Below, piece after piece: positions 1 through 9,319 of a stretch of 64,000 bases of DNA. Positions within the stretch are counted from its first letter, which is position 1, and the number at the start of each line of letters is the position of its first letter. The notes beneath the pieces were generated by a model. The model saw only the letters and a list, made by a program, of their open reading frames with translations. It was not told where the DNA came from and did not search any database. The stretch covers positions 1-64,000 of the forward strand of contig CAJTGB010000020.1 of the NCBI GenBank assembly GCA_910575835.1. Reading direction: 5' to 3'. Made by a program: the position numbers and the translations under genes. The DNA comes from Lachnospiraceae bacterium. GTDB taxonomy: Bacteria > Bacillota > Clostridia > Lachnospirales > Lachnospiraceae.

Positions 1-95
1 CTACACACTAATACCATTTAAGAAAGGTGGTGGTGCCAGTTTCTTTATATTCTACAATACAAACGCCATATCTAAAAAAACAGCTGATAGCAACC

Positions 96-118
96 AAGGG
101 GGAAGTCTGCCCTTTTTT
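96..118 (+). terminator. possible rho-independent terminator of a gene left of the window
   Basis: AAGGG (96-100) pairs with CCCTT (110-114) around a 9-nt loop, and a T run follows. The stem is only 5 bp. A short open frame from position 2 to 139 runs through it and may be the end of a truncated gene, but it was not recognised. Nothing else is visible between 1 and 216. Confidence 0.35.
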
Positions 119-216
119 CAGTGTATTTTAATGGTTTAATAGCTTAATCCTATTGTGATATCATGCCACTACTAAGTTGTTAACATTGGAATGGAAATAA
201 TAAAAACTCAAATATC

Positions 217-1041
217 ATGGGGAAATTACATGAGTTAACGCTGTTTATGAATCCGGTTTCAAAAGATAAGGTTCATATTTCGCAAGAGGGTCTTGAGTAT
301 ATAAAAGGAAATTTACATTATATACCAATGCCGCAAGAAGAGCAGGAAGTGTACGATTACATTCAGTCTCATCTTAATGTCAATACACTAACGACATGCG
401 ACAGTACAGAGATTATATCTAAAGATTTGCGGAAGATGTATAATGATTTACAATCAAAAGAAGCGGATTTTTTAGATATTAACGGTCATGTCGGGAATTT
501 GATGAAAGCATATACACATATGTATAATAAGATTGTAGATGGGTATAATGACGGCACCAGGGAAGTGTGGATAAAAGATAACAGCACAGGTGATGACTTT
601 AACGGGATAGAGTTTATGAGTAATGGAAGAATAGAACGCTATAGAAAACTCACGATGGAAGAAGAACTTGCTGCATTAGACCAGGCTTTTGAAAAGTATG
701 CGAAGGATATTGAAGATAGTGTGAATTATTCGATTATGATTGACAGAGTATCTCCAAGCGTACTAAAAACGATGGAAGAGTTGAAGAAGATAGCCGAAGA
801 AAGGCATGATCGGAATATAATGCAGGAATTGGAGGCAAAAGAAAATATAACGCAGGAACGTGAACTGAAAGAAATAAAAGAGAAGTATGAACGCCCTAAG
901 AAGGTGCCGATATATCAGATGTTAATGGATGCGAGATTAGACTTCTATAGAGTGGAGCATGCCACCTTTAACATTTGCGGAGGTGGAAAAATTCATCAGT
1001 GTATGGTAAAATTAGGAGACGAATACGCAAGCTCTGGATAG
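217..1041 (+). CDS. hypothetical protein, 274 aa
   Basis: I do not recognise this protein. It is acidic to neutral, highly charged and has no membrane segment or signal peptide. The stretch from about residue 175 to 230 is rich in Glu, Lys and Arg and probably forms a coiled coil. The C-terminus carries an odd Cys- and Gly-containing tail (FNICGGGKIHQC). No Shine-Dalgarno sequence is visible before the ATG, and an in-frame stop lies 36 nt upstream, so the start is uncertain and the gene could be 5'-truncated. It ends 23 nt before the YhcG-type nuclease gene, whose ribosome binding site lies in that gap, so the two may be co-transcribed. AT-rich base use fits the accessory character of the region. 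Confidence 0.55.
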   Translation: MGKLHELTLFMNPVSKDKVHISQEGLEYIKGNLHYIPMPQEEQEVYDYIQSHLNVNTLTTCDSTEIISKDLRKMYNDLQSKEADFLDINGHVGNLMKAYTHMYNKIVDGYNDGTREVWIKDNSTGDDFNGIEFMSNGRIERYRKLTMEEELAALDQAFEKYAKDIEDSVNYSIMIDRVSPSVLKTMEELKKIAEERHDRNIMQELEAKENITQERELKEIKEKYERPKKVPIYQMLMDARLDFYRVEHATFNICGGGKIHQCMVKLGDEYASSG

Positions 1042-1064
1042 GATATACTGAAGGAGGAATATAA

Positions 1065-2123
1065 GTGGCAAATAGAGAGGTCGGCTTTGTGGTGGATGAT
1101 GAATATAAGGCATGGATAGCGAATATAAAAGACAGAATAAAACATAGCCAAATAAAAGCTTCTGTTAAGGTAAATTATGAGCTGCTTGATTTGTATTGGG
1201 ATATAGGCAGAGATATCGTTGCAAAGCAGAAAAATGCAAAGTGGGGCGATGCTTTTCTTACAACAATGAGCAAAGATTTGCAGAAAACTTTTCCTGATAT
1301 GTCAGGATTTTCGGTACAAAATTTGAAAAGTATACGCTATTGGTACAAATTTTACAACTCCGATGAAAATGGCTTACAGGCTGTAAGCCAAATGGAACTA
1401 ATTGAAAAAATGGTTAAAGGTATCCCGTGGGGACATAACCAGAGAATTATGTATAAGTGTAAAGATATTCAAGAAGCCTTATTCTATATACAGAAAACGA
1501 TGGATAACGGTTGGAGCAGGACTGTCTTGGAGCATCAAATAGACGGAGGTCTATATAGTAGACAGGGTAAAGCTGTTACTAATTTTCAGTTAAAGCTGCC
1601 AGAACCTCAGTCTGATTTAGCAGAACAGACATTGAAAAATCCGTACAATTTTGATTTTTTGACACTGAGGGAAGAATATGATGAAAAGGAATTAGAAGAT
1701 GCTCTTATCAACCAGATTACTCAGTTTCTATTGGAATTAGGTACTGGATTTTCTTATCTAGGCAGACAGGTACATTTGCGTGTCGGTAAAAGCGATTTCT
1801 ATATGGACTTGCTTTTTTATCATGTCCGTCTGCATTGCTATGTTGTCGTAGAGTTAAAAACAGAGAAATTTAAGCCAGAATTTGCAGGAAAATTAAATTT
1901 TTATGTGACTGCTGTCAATAAGCAAATGAAAACAAAACAGGACAATCCAACGATTGGAATTCTTATCTGCAAGGATAAGGATGATGTTGTCGCCGAGTAT
2001 GCACTTGATGATATTTCACAGCCAATCGGGATTGCGGAATATGAATTGACGAAAGTACTTCGTGAAGAATTTAAGAGCAGCCTGCCGACGGTTGAAGAAA
2101 TAGAGAACGAGTTGTCTGAATAA
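1065..2123 (+). CDS. YhcG / DUF1016-family PD-(D/E)XK nuclease domain protein
   Basis: The start is GTG at 1065, fixed by AAGGAGGA at 1051-1058. The N-terminal half matches the DUF1016 winged-helix-like domain (YWDIGRDIV, then PWGHN at about residues 120-130). The C-terminal half carries the PD-(D/E)XK fold: GKSDFYMDLLFYH with the acidic metal ligand, then VVVELK with the Glu and Lys, then the typical KLNFYVTAVNKQ helix. The length of 352 aa is normal for the family. DUF1016 proteins are common in defence islands and near type I restriction systems, but their substrate is not settled. An unusual palindrome encodes the variable linker before PWGHN (see 1370-1390), and a terminator with the same stem follows the stop codon. 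Confidence 0.85.
   Translation: MANREVGFVVDDEYKAWIANIKDRIKHSQIKASVKVNYELLDLYWDIGRDIVAKQKNAKWGDAFLTTMSKDLQKTFPDMSGFSVQNLKSIRYWYKFYNSDENGLQAVSQMELIEKMVKGIPWGHNQRIMYKCKDIQEALFYIQKTMDNGWSRTVLEHQIDGGLYSRQGKAVTNFQLKLPEPQSDLAEQTLKNPYNFDFLTLREEYDEKELEDALINQITQFLLELGTGFSYLGRQVHLRVGKSDFYMDLLFYHVRLHCYVVVELKTEKFKPEFAGKLNFYVTAVNKQMKTKQDNPTIGILICKDKDDVVAEYALDDISQPIGIAEYELTKVLREEFKSSLPTVEEIENELSE
1370..1390 (+). repeat. palindrome inside the YhcG gene
   Basis: TGGCTTAC at 1370-1377, loop AGGCT, GTAAGCCA at 1383-1390: a perfect 8-bp stem inside the coding sequence. It encodes the residues GLQAVSQ just before the conserved PWGHN block. The stem is the same one that forms the core of the terminator at 2122-2151. 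Confidence 0.75.
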
Positions 2124-2151
2124 ATTGGCTTACGAGCTGTAAGCCAATTTT
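2122..2151 (+). terminator. rho-independent terminator after the YhcG gene
   Basis: A perfect 12-bp stem (AAATTGGCTTAC / GTAAGCCAATTT) with loop GAGCT overlaps the TAA stop and ends in a T run. The reverse strand also ends in a short T run, so it could serve the convergent AraC remnant too. Confidence 0.85.
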
Positions 2152-2181
2152 AGGCACAAGTCAAAATTATACAGAGTCACA

Positions 2182-2517
2182 TCATTTAATTGTTTGGGAA
2201 GATAATTTGTAAGTTAGCGGAGGTAAGCCTACCTGTTTTTCAAATTGCTTTATGAGGTGGCTTTGGTCGTAGAAACCTGTGATCAAAGCCACTTCTGTTA
2301 TTGATTCAGCAGTGTGCATCAATTGTTGTGCCTTGCGGATGCGGTTTTGAAGTTGAAACTGATGCGGTGTAAGCCCTACTTCTGGCTTAAAACTTCGGAT
2401 GAAATGGTATTTACTGATGAATGCGTTTTGAGCCATTTCTTCAATACTAACTTTAGGTTCGGGGTATAATTCCAACTGCTTTTTTAGGTTATTGATAAAT
2501 GGAGCAAGTTTTGTACC
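2182..2517 (-). pseudogene. AraC-family regulator, C-terminal DNA-binding remnant
   Basis: The frame carries the two helix-turn-helix motifs of AraC/XylS regulators: SIEEMAQNAFISKYHFIRSF and then ITEVALITGFYDQSHLIKQF. It opens in frame at about 2517, right after a stop, with no ATG or ribosome binding site; only a TTG at 2475 could serve as start. The N-terminal ligand-binding part of the family is missing. The break at about 2520 is also the left edge of the radical SAM remnant, so a deletion or rearrangement joined the two. It is probably non-functional. Confidence 0.75.
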
Positions 2518-2529
2518 TTATATAGTGAC

Positions 2530-3003
2530 TTGCCGTTCAAATTTAGAATGTCCCCTCTGAAGGATATTGAGAGTAATCTGCAGGAGGCTAAAAGAGCAAT
2601 GAAAGGTTGGAACAGCGGGTATACCCGTCGAGTGTTTTTGACGGGAGCTAACCCCTTTGTTTTGTCTTATGACAAATTAACTGCCATTGCAGAGCTAATC
2701 CACGAGCATCTCCCGTCCGTAAAGTCTTTCGGTTCGTTTGCAAGGATTACTGATGTTACCCCGAAAACCAATGAAGAACTTACCAAACTGTGGACTATGG
2801 GATTTGACGGTCTGACAATAGGAATAGAAACAGGCTGGGGCAGGTCGTGGAGAAATCGGAGCAAAATTGACGGCCGATATATGCAATCAGATACACCCTA
2901 CGCTTATCGGGGCAAATATGCTTACGATTTATCTCGATTCAGAGCTTTATACGGAAATACAGCGTGGAAACTAGTAAGAGGAGGGCGAACTAGAAAATAT
3001 AAA
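2530..3003 (+). pseudogene. radical SAM protein remnant, truncated, deleted and frameshifted
   Basis: The first part (2530 to about 2833) encodes a middle section typical of clostridial radical SAM enzymes: RRVFLTGANPFVLSYDKL, then MGFDGLTIGIETG. The N-terminal part that would hold the CxxxCxxC iron-sulfur motif is absent. After IETG the homologous sequence continues in the +1 frame from 2834 (AGAGRGEIGAKLTADICNQI, then HPTLIGANMLTIYLDSELY) to tandem TAG-TAA stops at 2972-2977, with a further related stretch (EEGELEN). An internal deletion with a frameshift has therefore removed the middle. Confidence 0.75.
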
Positions 3004-3111
3004 TTACAAAACCAAAAGATTTAGATTTTGTAAAGGAGATGGATTGTATTTATTATGTTGTCTGTACCCACTTCAACAGAGAACAAAAGGAAGATATAAT
3101 AACCAAAATAA

Positions 3112-3300
<189 letters not shown>

Positions 3301-3878
3301 ACAAGCAGAGGACAGTACCCACAAGGCGCTGTCATTTTGTATTGCTTGAATGCCACTCATGCCATCAAATCTCTCTCGAAATGAAGGATTGTGTTTCTGA
3401 TTGTTTCTTATCCTGCCAGCTATGGCAGAAATTCGCAGAACTTTAGGAAGATTAATTGTTTTCCGGGAACAACTGGTGTATAATTTAGTCTGTATTGGTG
3501 TGCTTTTGGACACGGCTTTTGAAGCAGAGTATAAACGGCGCCCTAAAAAATCCTCAAGTCATGGCTTACCACAATGAGGCGGCACTAGAAGCCCAGCTTG
3601 ATGAGCAGTTAAATAGTCAAGACTATTTCTCCGTATCCACCCCCTACTATGATGCTCTGCTGGTTAATTTCAAAATCACATTTGAAGTTTGTGAATAGGA
3701 GTCGGGAATATGGTTTGCACCTTACTGAGGCAAACTTGACTGCTATACAGGAGTTCTTCCCAAGTGTCAGTTTAAGAAGACTATCTGAAGTCTAACGCTA
3801 CCATCAGAAATTTGCCAAGGTAAAGAGGCAGGCAAAGGAGACACTCCGTCTGAAAACGAGGAATGACGAGGGAACTAT
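3301..3878 (+). other. decayed sequence between the recombinase remnant and the DISARM operon
   Basis: No intact gene is seen. From about 3495 a frame reads QVMAYHNEAALEAQLDEQL, then ALLVNFKITFEVCE, and stops at 3696-3698. A second frame continues in an overlapping way (NRSREYGLHLTEANLTAIQE, then FFPSVSLRRLSEV) to a stop at 3792-3794, and a third short stretch (RYHQKFAKVKRQAKETLRLK) runs on towards 3860. They look like pieces of one frameshifted gene of a mobile element, but I cannot name it. No convincing promoter for the DISARM operon was found here. Confidence 0.4.
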
Positions 3879-5165
3879 ATGCCAAAGAGAGATGCGCAAT
3901 ACAGCTACAATTTCATTGATCTCTTTGCGGGAGCCGGTGGGCTTTCGGAAGGGTTTCTTCAGGCTAGGTTTAATCCTGTAGCCCATGTCGAAATGAATGA
4001 ATTTGCGGCTAAAACGCTCGAGACGAGAAGTGCTTACTACTATTTGAAAGGCACGAACAATCTCGGCTTATATAAAAAATATGTGTCAGGGAAAATCTCT
4101 CGCGATGATTTTATGAAGCAGATTCCGGCTTCGATAACAAAAACCATCATCAATGAGACGATGTCTGACGAGACACTCCCGGCAATTTTCAAAACCATTG
4201 ATGGGATAATGAAAATTCGAGGCATCACTAAAATCGATGTTATTGTAGGTGGCCCACCCTGCCAAGCTTATTCGCTTGTTGGGAGGGCGCAAAGCAGTCA
4301 TATGGAAGTGCCGATGGCGGAAGACCCGCGTAATTACTTGTATAAGCTGTATGCGCGGTTCTTAAAACGTTATCAGCCTCGAATGTTCGTTTTTGAGAAT
4401 GTTACGGGAATTGAATCTGCCAATGGCGGAGCAATTTGGAAGAACATGAAGAAATACCTGAAGCGTGTTGGATATGAAATTGAATGCCGTGAACAGAATG
4501 CTCATACATTTGGCGTTCTCCAAAACAGACGCCGGATGATTATTGTGGGCTGGTTAAAGAAAAGCGGGCTGAAATATCCCGATTTTCTTGAAATCAAAAC
4601 GGATGCCATTGTAAATAATCTCTTCGCTGATTTGCCCAAACTGCATCCCGGCGAGAGTTCCGATAAATATGCAGATTCAAAAGCCAGTAGCTATGTCACG
4701 GAATCAGGAATACGGACGACAAATGATGTGCTGACCCACCATAACTGCCGACCGAATATAGATCGGGATATCAAGATTTACAGACGAGCGGTTGAGCTGT
4801 GGAATGACGGTCATAAACGTCTTAATTACAACGATCTTCCGGATGAATTGAAAACACACAAAAACAGGCATTCATTTACTGACAGGTTTAAGGTAGTTGA
4901 AGGAGATGAATCGTGCTGCCACACTATTTTGGCGCACCTTTCAAAGGACGGCCACTATTTCATTCATCCCGATATAGAACAGAATCGTTCCATTACCGTT
5001 CGTGAAGCGGCTAGAATACAATCGTTTCCTGACAGCTATTTCTTTGAGGGGCCACGGACATCGCAGTTTGTACAGATAGGTAATGCTGTCCCTCCGATGA
5101 TGGCCAAGGGAATCGCTATGGGAATTTTAGGACAGCTATACAAAGGAGATTCAGATGGAAGGTAA
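3879..5165 (+). CDS. drmMII: DNA (cytosine-5) methyltransferase, DrmMII-like
   Basis: This enzyme transfers a methyl group from S-adenosylmethionine to cytosine C5 and would mark host DNA as self. All core motifs are in order: motif I FAGAGGLSEGF near residue 16, motif IV GGPPCQAYS with catalytic Cys128, motif VI ENV, motif VIII QNRRR, and motif X QIGNAVPPMMAKGIA near the C-terminus. The 428 aa length is normal. The ATG has a GAGGGA ribosome binding site 7 nt upstream. It is the first gene of a seven-gene operon, and its last 11 nt overlap the helicase gene, so translation is likely coupled. Cytosine-C5 methylases are the hallmark of class 2 DISARM. A stand-alone restriction methylase is possible, but the downstream drmABC genes argue against that. 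Confidence 0.88.
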   Translation: MPKRDAQYSYNFIDLFAGAGGLSEGFLQARFNPVAHVEMNEFAAKTLETRSAYYYLKGTNNLGLYKKYVSGKISRDDFMKQIPASITKTIINETMSDETLPAIFKTIDGIMKIRGITKIDVIVGGPPCQAYSLVGRAQSSHMEVPMAEDPRNYLYKLYARFLKRYQPRMFVFENVTGIESANGGAIWKNMKKYLKRVGYEIECREQNAHTFGVLQNRRRMIIVGWLKKSGLKYPDFLEIKTDAIVNNLFADLPKLHPGESSDKYADSKASSYVTESGIRTTNDVLTHHNCRPNIDRDIKIYRRAVELWNDGHKRLNYNDLPDELKTHKNRHSFTDRFKVVEGDESCCHTILAHLSKDGHYFIHPDIEQNRSITVREAARIQSFPDSYFFEGPRTSQFVQIGNAVPPMMAKGIAMGILGQLYKGDSDGR

Positions 5166-7773
5166 CCTGCTGCTTGAACAATTCAGCAAATATAAGAAGT
5201 TGGAACTTGAGGCTTCTCCGTTCCACTTCCTTTTGGATGCCAATATAGAATTAAATCCGCATCAGATTAATGCATTCTGCGCTGCTATTCAAGCGTTAAA
5301 AACTGGTGGCATCGTATTGGCTGATGAGGTTGGTCTTGGAAAAACCATAGAAGCAGGACTTGTGCTGAAGTATGTGCTTGAGTCGGGAGCAAAACGAGTA
5401 TTAATTGCTCTTCCCGCGTCTCTGAGAAAACAGTGGGAATTGGAACTCGAAGATAAATTCGGCTTGGATTCGGTAATCCTCGATAGAATTACTGTCGAAA
5501 AGGAATGTTCTGACTGGCAAAAGAGGCTCATGGATAATAAGTCCGTCAGGATAGTGCTTACCTCTTACGATTATTCATCGAAACTTATGAAACGATTCCC
5601 GGAGGTGAAGTGGGATTTCATCATCATCGATGAAGCGCATAATCTTAGGAATGTATTTCATGGAACCAAGCGCGCTAAGAACCTTTATGAACTTTCAAAA
5701 GGCATACCGAAGATTCTACTGACCGCTACGCCTCTTCAAAATTCGCTGACAGACCTTCATGGGCTGGTCTCATTTATTGACCAGAGGATATTCGGCAGTG
5801 AGAAGGTCTTTAACAGACGTTACATCGAAGGACAGGATTACTCTGACCTTAAACGTGAACTTTCGCCGGTCCTGTACCGGACGCTCCGTAAAGATGTGGC
5901 AAAGTACATGAATTTCAAAAAAAGAACCTGCAAGACGGTGGATTTTACTCTGTCGCAGGATGAGATTGAATTATATCAGCGGGTAAACGACTTTTTGAAG
6001 CGTGAGCTGCTGTATTCCATATCAACCTCAAACCGAGGGTTGATTATCCTTGTTATCAGAAAGCTGCTTGCTTCTTCGAGTTTCGCATTGATAGAAACCT
6101 TTGAAATTCTCAAGAACAGACTCGAAAAGCTATACGAAGGCAGCAAGTCTGCAAATGCGCAGGAAGGCTTCGACCTTTTCTGGAGCTATGTTGAGGATGA
6201 AATCGATGAGTCGGGCTTTGAGGAGACCGAGGATGAAGATACCATTGTTCAGAAACAATTCATCCAAGCTGAACTCGACGAGGTGAATATCATCATCGAT
6301 GTGGCAAAGCGTATTAAGACAAACGCAAAAGTCAATGCGCTGAAGACTGCCATACAGATTGCTTTCGACTACCAGCAGGAACAAGGAGTCACTCAGAAGA
6401 TCGTAATCTTCACGGAATCAAAGCGCACCCAGAAATACATAGCCGCAGAGCTTCGCAAGACTGGATTCGAGGATGAAAATATTCTTCTCTTCAATGGTGA
6501 CTTTGACGATACCATGACCAAAGAAATATATAAGGCGTGGCAGGTTAAGAACTTCGGCAAGGCAAACTACGGACGCAGCGTGGAATATAAACACGCCATC
6601 GTAGATTACTTTCGCCATAACGCAAAGATACTGATCTGTACGGATGCAGGCTCCGAAGGTTTGAACCTTCAGTTCTGCAACACGGTAATTAACTATGACC
6701 TGCCGTGGAACCCGATGAAGATTGAGCAGCGTATCGGCCGTTGCCACCGTTACGGTCAAGAGCATGATGTTGTCGCCATTAATCTGCTGAATACGCAGAA
6801 TGCCGCCGATCAGCGCGTTTACGATATCCTTTCAAAGAAGTTTGAACTGTTCGAGGGTGTTTTTGGCGCATCGGATATTGCTCTTGGCACATTGGAGTCA
6901 GGCACAAGTTTTGAAAAAATGGTATTGCAGATTTATCAGACCTGCGATACCACAGCGGAGTTTAAAAAAGCCTTTGACAAACTGGATCGCAAGCTGAACG
7001 CAAAGCGGGATAAAAAAGCAAGAGAACTCCGCTCCCTTTTGCTCACCGAAAGCAGCGGCGCAAAGAAACAGGCACTTGATGCTACAAAGTCTGATATCGC
7101 AAAGTATCTGCATGATGTGGAATACTGGAGTGGTTTTGATGAGCCGGAGGTTGACGGCAATCTTCATTACTGGAAGGTCAATAATTGGGGAGAAAAAGCC
7201 TTCGGATCACACGGAATTCTGTTTATAGGAGCTTTCTGTGATTCCTCGAAACTTCTCTTCCCGGTATTGTTGCTTTGCGATGAAAAAGGAGCCTACATAG
7301 ATTTTGACGAGAAAGACCTCGTTCCCGAACTTGAACGGATTGACGATATGGATGTGCGGTATTTCACGCCGACGGAATCCGAGATGAAGCTTTATCAGCG
7401 TATCTACGACAATCTGACCGCTGAGATGGTAAACCGCTATCAGGAACAATCGGAATCAATCAAGGCTTATAATCGCAGAAAGATTGAAAACTGGGAGCGC
7501 ATTCAGATGGAACAGCTAATAGCGTCATACCAAGAAATGGATGCTGAAATCGGTGTCATGAAGGAACAGGAACGCGCTTCTGATAACTTTTATGAGAAGA
7601 TAGACATACGAAAAAAGATAACTGAGAAATCCAAGGTACTTGAAAAACTGCAGGAGTCTTTTCATGAGAAAGGAACCAGCTTCAAGACCGAGGGCGAGCG
7701 GGAAATCGCAGAATTTGAAAAACAGTTTGATATTAACCCGATTCTGTTGGTTAACATTGTGCTAAAGTTTTAG
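5155..7773 (+). CDS. drmD: SNF2-family helicase/ATPase, DrmD-like
   Basis: This is a superfamily 2 translocase of the SNF2/HepA type. The motifs are: Walker A ADEVGLGKT (residues 56-64), DEAH (159-162), motif III TATPLQNS at about 190, and motif VI QRIGRCHRYGQ at about 525. A charged C-terminal region of roughly 250 residues is predicted to be helical and partly coiled. The 872 aa length suits DrmD. In class 1 DISARM, DrmD is the SNF2-like helicase that accompanies an adenine methylase. Here it follows a class 2-type cytosine methylase and precedes an adenine methylase. ATG 5155 has AAGGAG 7 nt upstream. HepA/RapA-like helicases of other defence systems are the main alternative. Confidence 0.8.
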   Translation: MEGNLLLEQFSKYKKLELEASPFHFLLDANIELNPHQINAFCAAIQALKTGGIVLADEVGLGKTIEAGLVLKYVLESGAKRVLIALPASLRKQWELELEDKFGLDSVILDRITVEKECSDWQKRLMDNKSVRIVLTSYDYSSKLMKRFPEVKWDFIIIDEAHNLRNVFHGTKRAKNLYELSKGIPKILLTATPLQNSLTDLHGLVSFIDQRIFGSEKVFNRRYIEGQDYSDLKRELSPVLYRTLRKDVAKYMNFKKRTCKTVDFTLSQDEIELYQRVNDFLKRELLYSISTSNRGLIILVIRKLLASSSFALIETFEILKNRLEKLYEGSKSANAQEGFDLFWSYVEDEIDESGFEETEDEDTIVQKQFIQAELDEVNIIIDVAKRIKTNAKVNALKTAIQIAFDYQQEQGVTQKIVIFTESKRTQKYIAAELRKTGFEDENILLFNGDFDDTMTKEIYKAWQVKNFGKANYGRSVEYKHAIVDYFRHNAKILICTDAGSEGLNLQFCNTVINYDLPWNPMKIEQRIGRCHRYGQEHDVVAINLLNTQNAADQRVYDILSKKFELFEGVFGASDIALGTLESGTSFEKMVLQIYQTCDTTAEFKKAFDKLDRKLNAKRDKKARELRSLLLTESSGAKKQALDATKSDIAKYLHDVEYWSGFDEPEVDGNLHYWKVNNWGEKAFGSHGILFIGAFCDSSKLLFPVLLLCDEKGAYIDFDEKDLVPELERIDDMDVRYFTPTESEMKLYQRIYDNLTAEMVNRYQEQSESIKAYNRRKIENWERIQMEQLIASYQEMDAEIGVMKEQERASDNFYEKIDIRKKITEKSKVLEKLQESFHEKGTSFKTEGEREIAEFEKQFDINPILLVNIVLKF

Positions 7774-7783
7774 GAGAATTATT

Positions 7784-9319
7784 ATGCAGAAGGCAGGAAG
7801 ATTGGAATTAACATGGGTCGGCAAATACGATATAAAAGCTGTCGAGCCAAGGATTCTTCTCGAGGATGTGGATAAGTCCTATGGTGATTCGTCAAGCGAA
7901 AATATGCTGATACATGGTGATAACCTTATCGCATTACAGGCACTACAACAAGAATATGAAGGGCGAATTAAATGTATTTACATTGATCCTCCTTATAATA
8001 CCGGGAGTGCATTTCAACAATATGATGACTCAGTAGAACATAGCATATGGCTAAGTTTAATGAGAGACCGTATTCTTTTACTGCATTCTCTCTTAAGTGA
8101 GGATGGAAGCATATGGATTTCACTTGATGATAATGAAGTTCATTATTTAAAAATTGTCTGTGATGAAATATTTGGCAGGAAAAATTTTGTGGCTGATGTT
8201 GCATGGGAGAAAGCAGATAGTCCACGGATGGATGCTAAACTTTTTTCAACAAGATATGACCATACTTTAGTATTTGCAAAGAACATAGAAATGTTGCAAA
8301 TAAAGAAAATTGTAAGCACTGAAGTACCAGAGCACTATAATAAGATTGCCAGCGATGGCAGGAGATATTACTTAAAGCCTTTAAGGTATATGGGGGCAGC
8401 TGATTCACGCGAAGATCGACCAAATTTGTACTATTCTTTGACTGCTCCAGACGGAAAAGAAGTTTTTCCGGTAAAAACAGATGGTACTGATGGCCGGTGG
8501 CGCTGGTCAAAAGATAAGGTTGATAGCAACCCGGATTTATTGGAATGGGTTAAAGGACGTAATGGGTGGACAGCGTATTATCGTATCTTTGCAGAGGCTG
8601 AGTCGGAACGTCCACCTGAAACTCTTTGGAATTTTAAGGATGCTGGAAGCAATAGAGTTGCAAAAGCAGAGATAAAAGCATTATTTGATAACGCCAACGC
8701 ATTTGATACTCCTAAACCAGAAAAACTGATCAAATACATATTGAGCATCTGCACAAATGAGGGCGATTATGTGTTGGATTCTTTTCTAGGATCTGCAACG
8801 AGTATTGCTGTAGCACATAAAATGAATAGAAAATATATAGGGGTTGAATTGGGCGACCATGCTTATACTTTGTGTAAAGTAAGACTTGATAAGGTTATTG
8901 ATGGAGAACAAGGCGGTATCAGTGTAGATATGAATTGGCAAGGTGGCGGCGGGTATCACTTCTATGAGTTGGCTCCGAGCCTTCTCGTTAAGAATGACAA
9001 GTTGCCGATTTACCAGATTAATTCCTCCTACACTTTCGAGATGCTCTGCGAGGCAATTTGTAAAATTGAGGGATTCCGTTATAAGCCGCAGGATGTGTTC
9101 CACGGTCACTCTTCGGAGAAACGGTTTATTCATATCACTACGGAGTTTATAAATGCCGAATATATAAAATCGTTGTCCGCGCGGCTTGCTGAAGGTCAGT
9201 CTCTCCTGATTTACGGCACAAAGATACAGTCGGATATGGTCTTGCCTGACAACATCGAGGTCAAGAAAATACCGAAAGATCTTCTGGAAAAATGCGATTT
9301 TGAAAGCGAGGTGCCGTAA
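7784..9319 (+). CDS. type III Mod-like DNA adenine-N6 methyltransferase
   Basis: This is a beta-class amino-methyltransferase. The catalytic motif IV DPPYNTG (D68-Y71) comes first and the SAM-binding motif DSFLGSATS (from D332) comes later, the order seen in type III restriction Mod subunits. The stretch between them holds the target-recognition region. The length is 511 aa. AGGAG overlapping the helicase stop codon serves as ribosome binding site. The gene ends exactly one base before the Res-like gene, the classic mod-res arrangement. In canonical class 1 DISARM the adenine methylase DrmMI is a much larger, Eco57I-like protein, so this looks like a replacement in the DrmMI position. A protein-coding middle section (about 8000-8700) is more AT-rich than its flanks and may be an exchanged recognition domain. 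Confidence 0.85.
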   Translation: MQKAGRLELTWVGKYDIKAVEPRILLEDVDKSYGDSSSENMLIHGDNLIALQALQQEYEGRIKCIYIDPPYNTGSAFQQYDDSVEHSIWLSLMRDRILLLHSLLSEDGSIWISLDDNEVHYLKIVCDEIFGRKNFVADVAWEKADSPRMDAKLFSTRYDHTLVFAKNIEMLQIKKIVSTEVPEHYNKIASDGRRYYLKPLRYMGAADSREDRPNLYYSLTAPDGKEVFPVKTDGTDGRWRWSKDKVDSNPDLLEWVKGRNGWTAYYRIFAEAESERPPETLWNFKDAGSNRVAKAEIKALFDNANAFDTPKPEKLIKYILSICTNEGDYVLDSFLGSATSIAVAHKMNRKYIGVELGDHAYTLCKVRLDKVIDGEQGGISVDMNWQGGGGYHFYELAPSLLVKNDKLPIYQINSSYTFEMLCEAICKIEGFRYKPQDVFHGHSSEKRFIHITTEFINAEYIKSLSARLAEGQSLLIYGTKIQSDMVLPDNIEVKKIPKDLLEKCDFESEVP

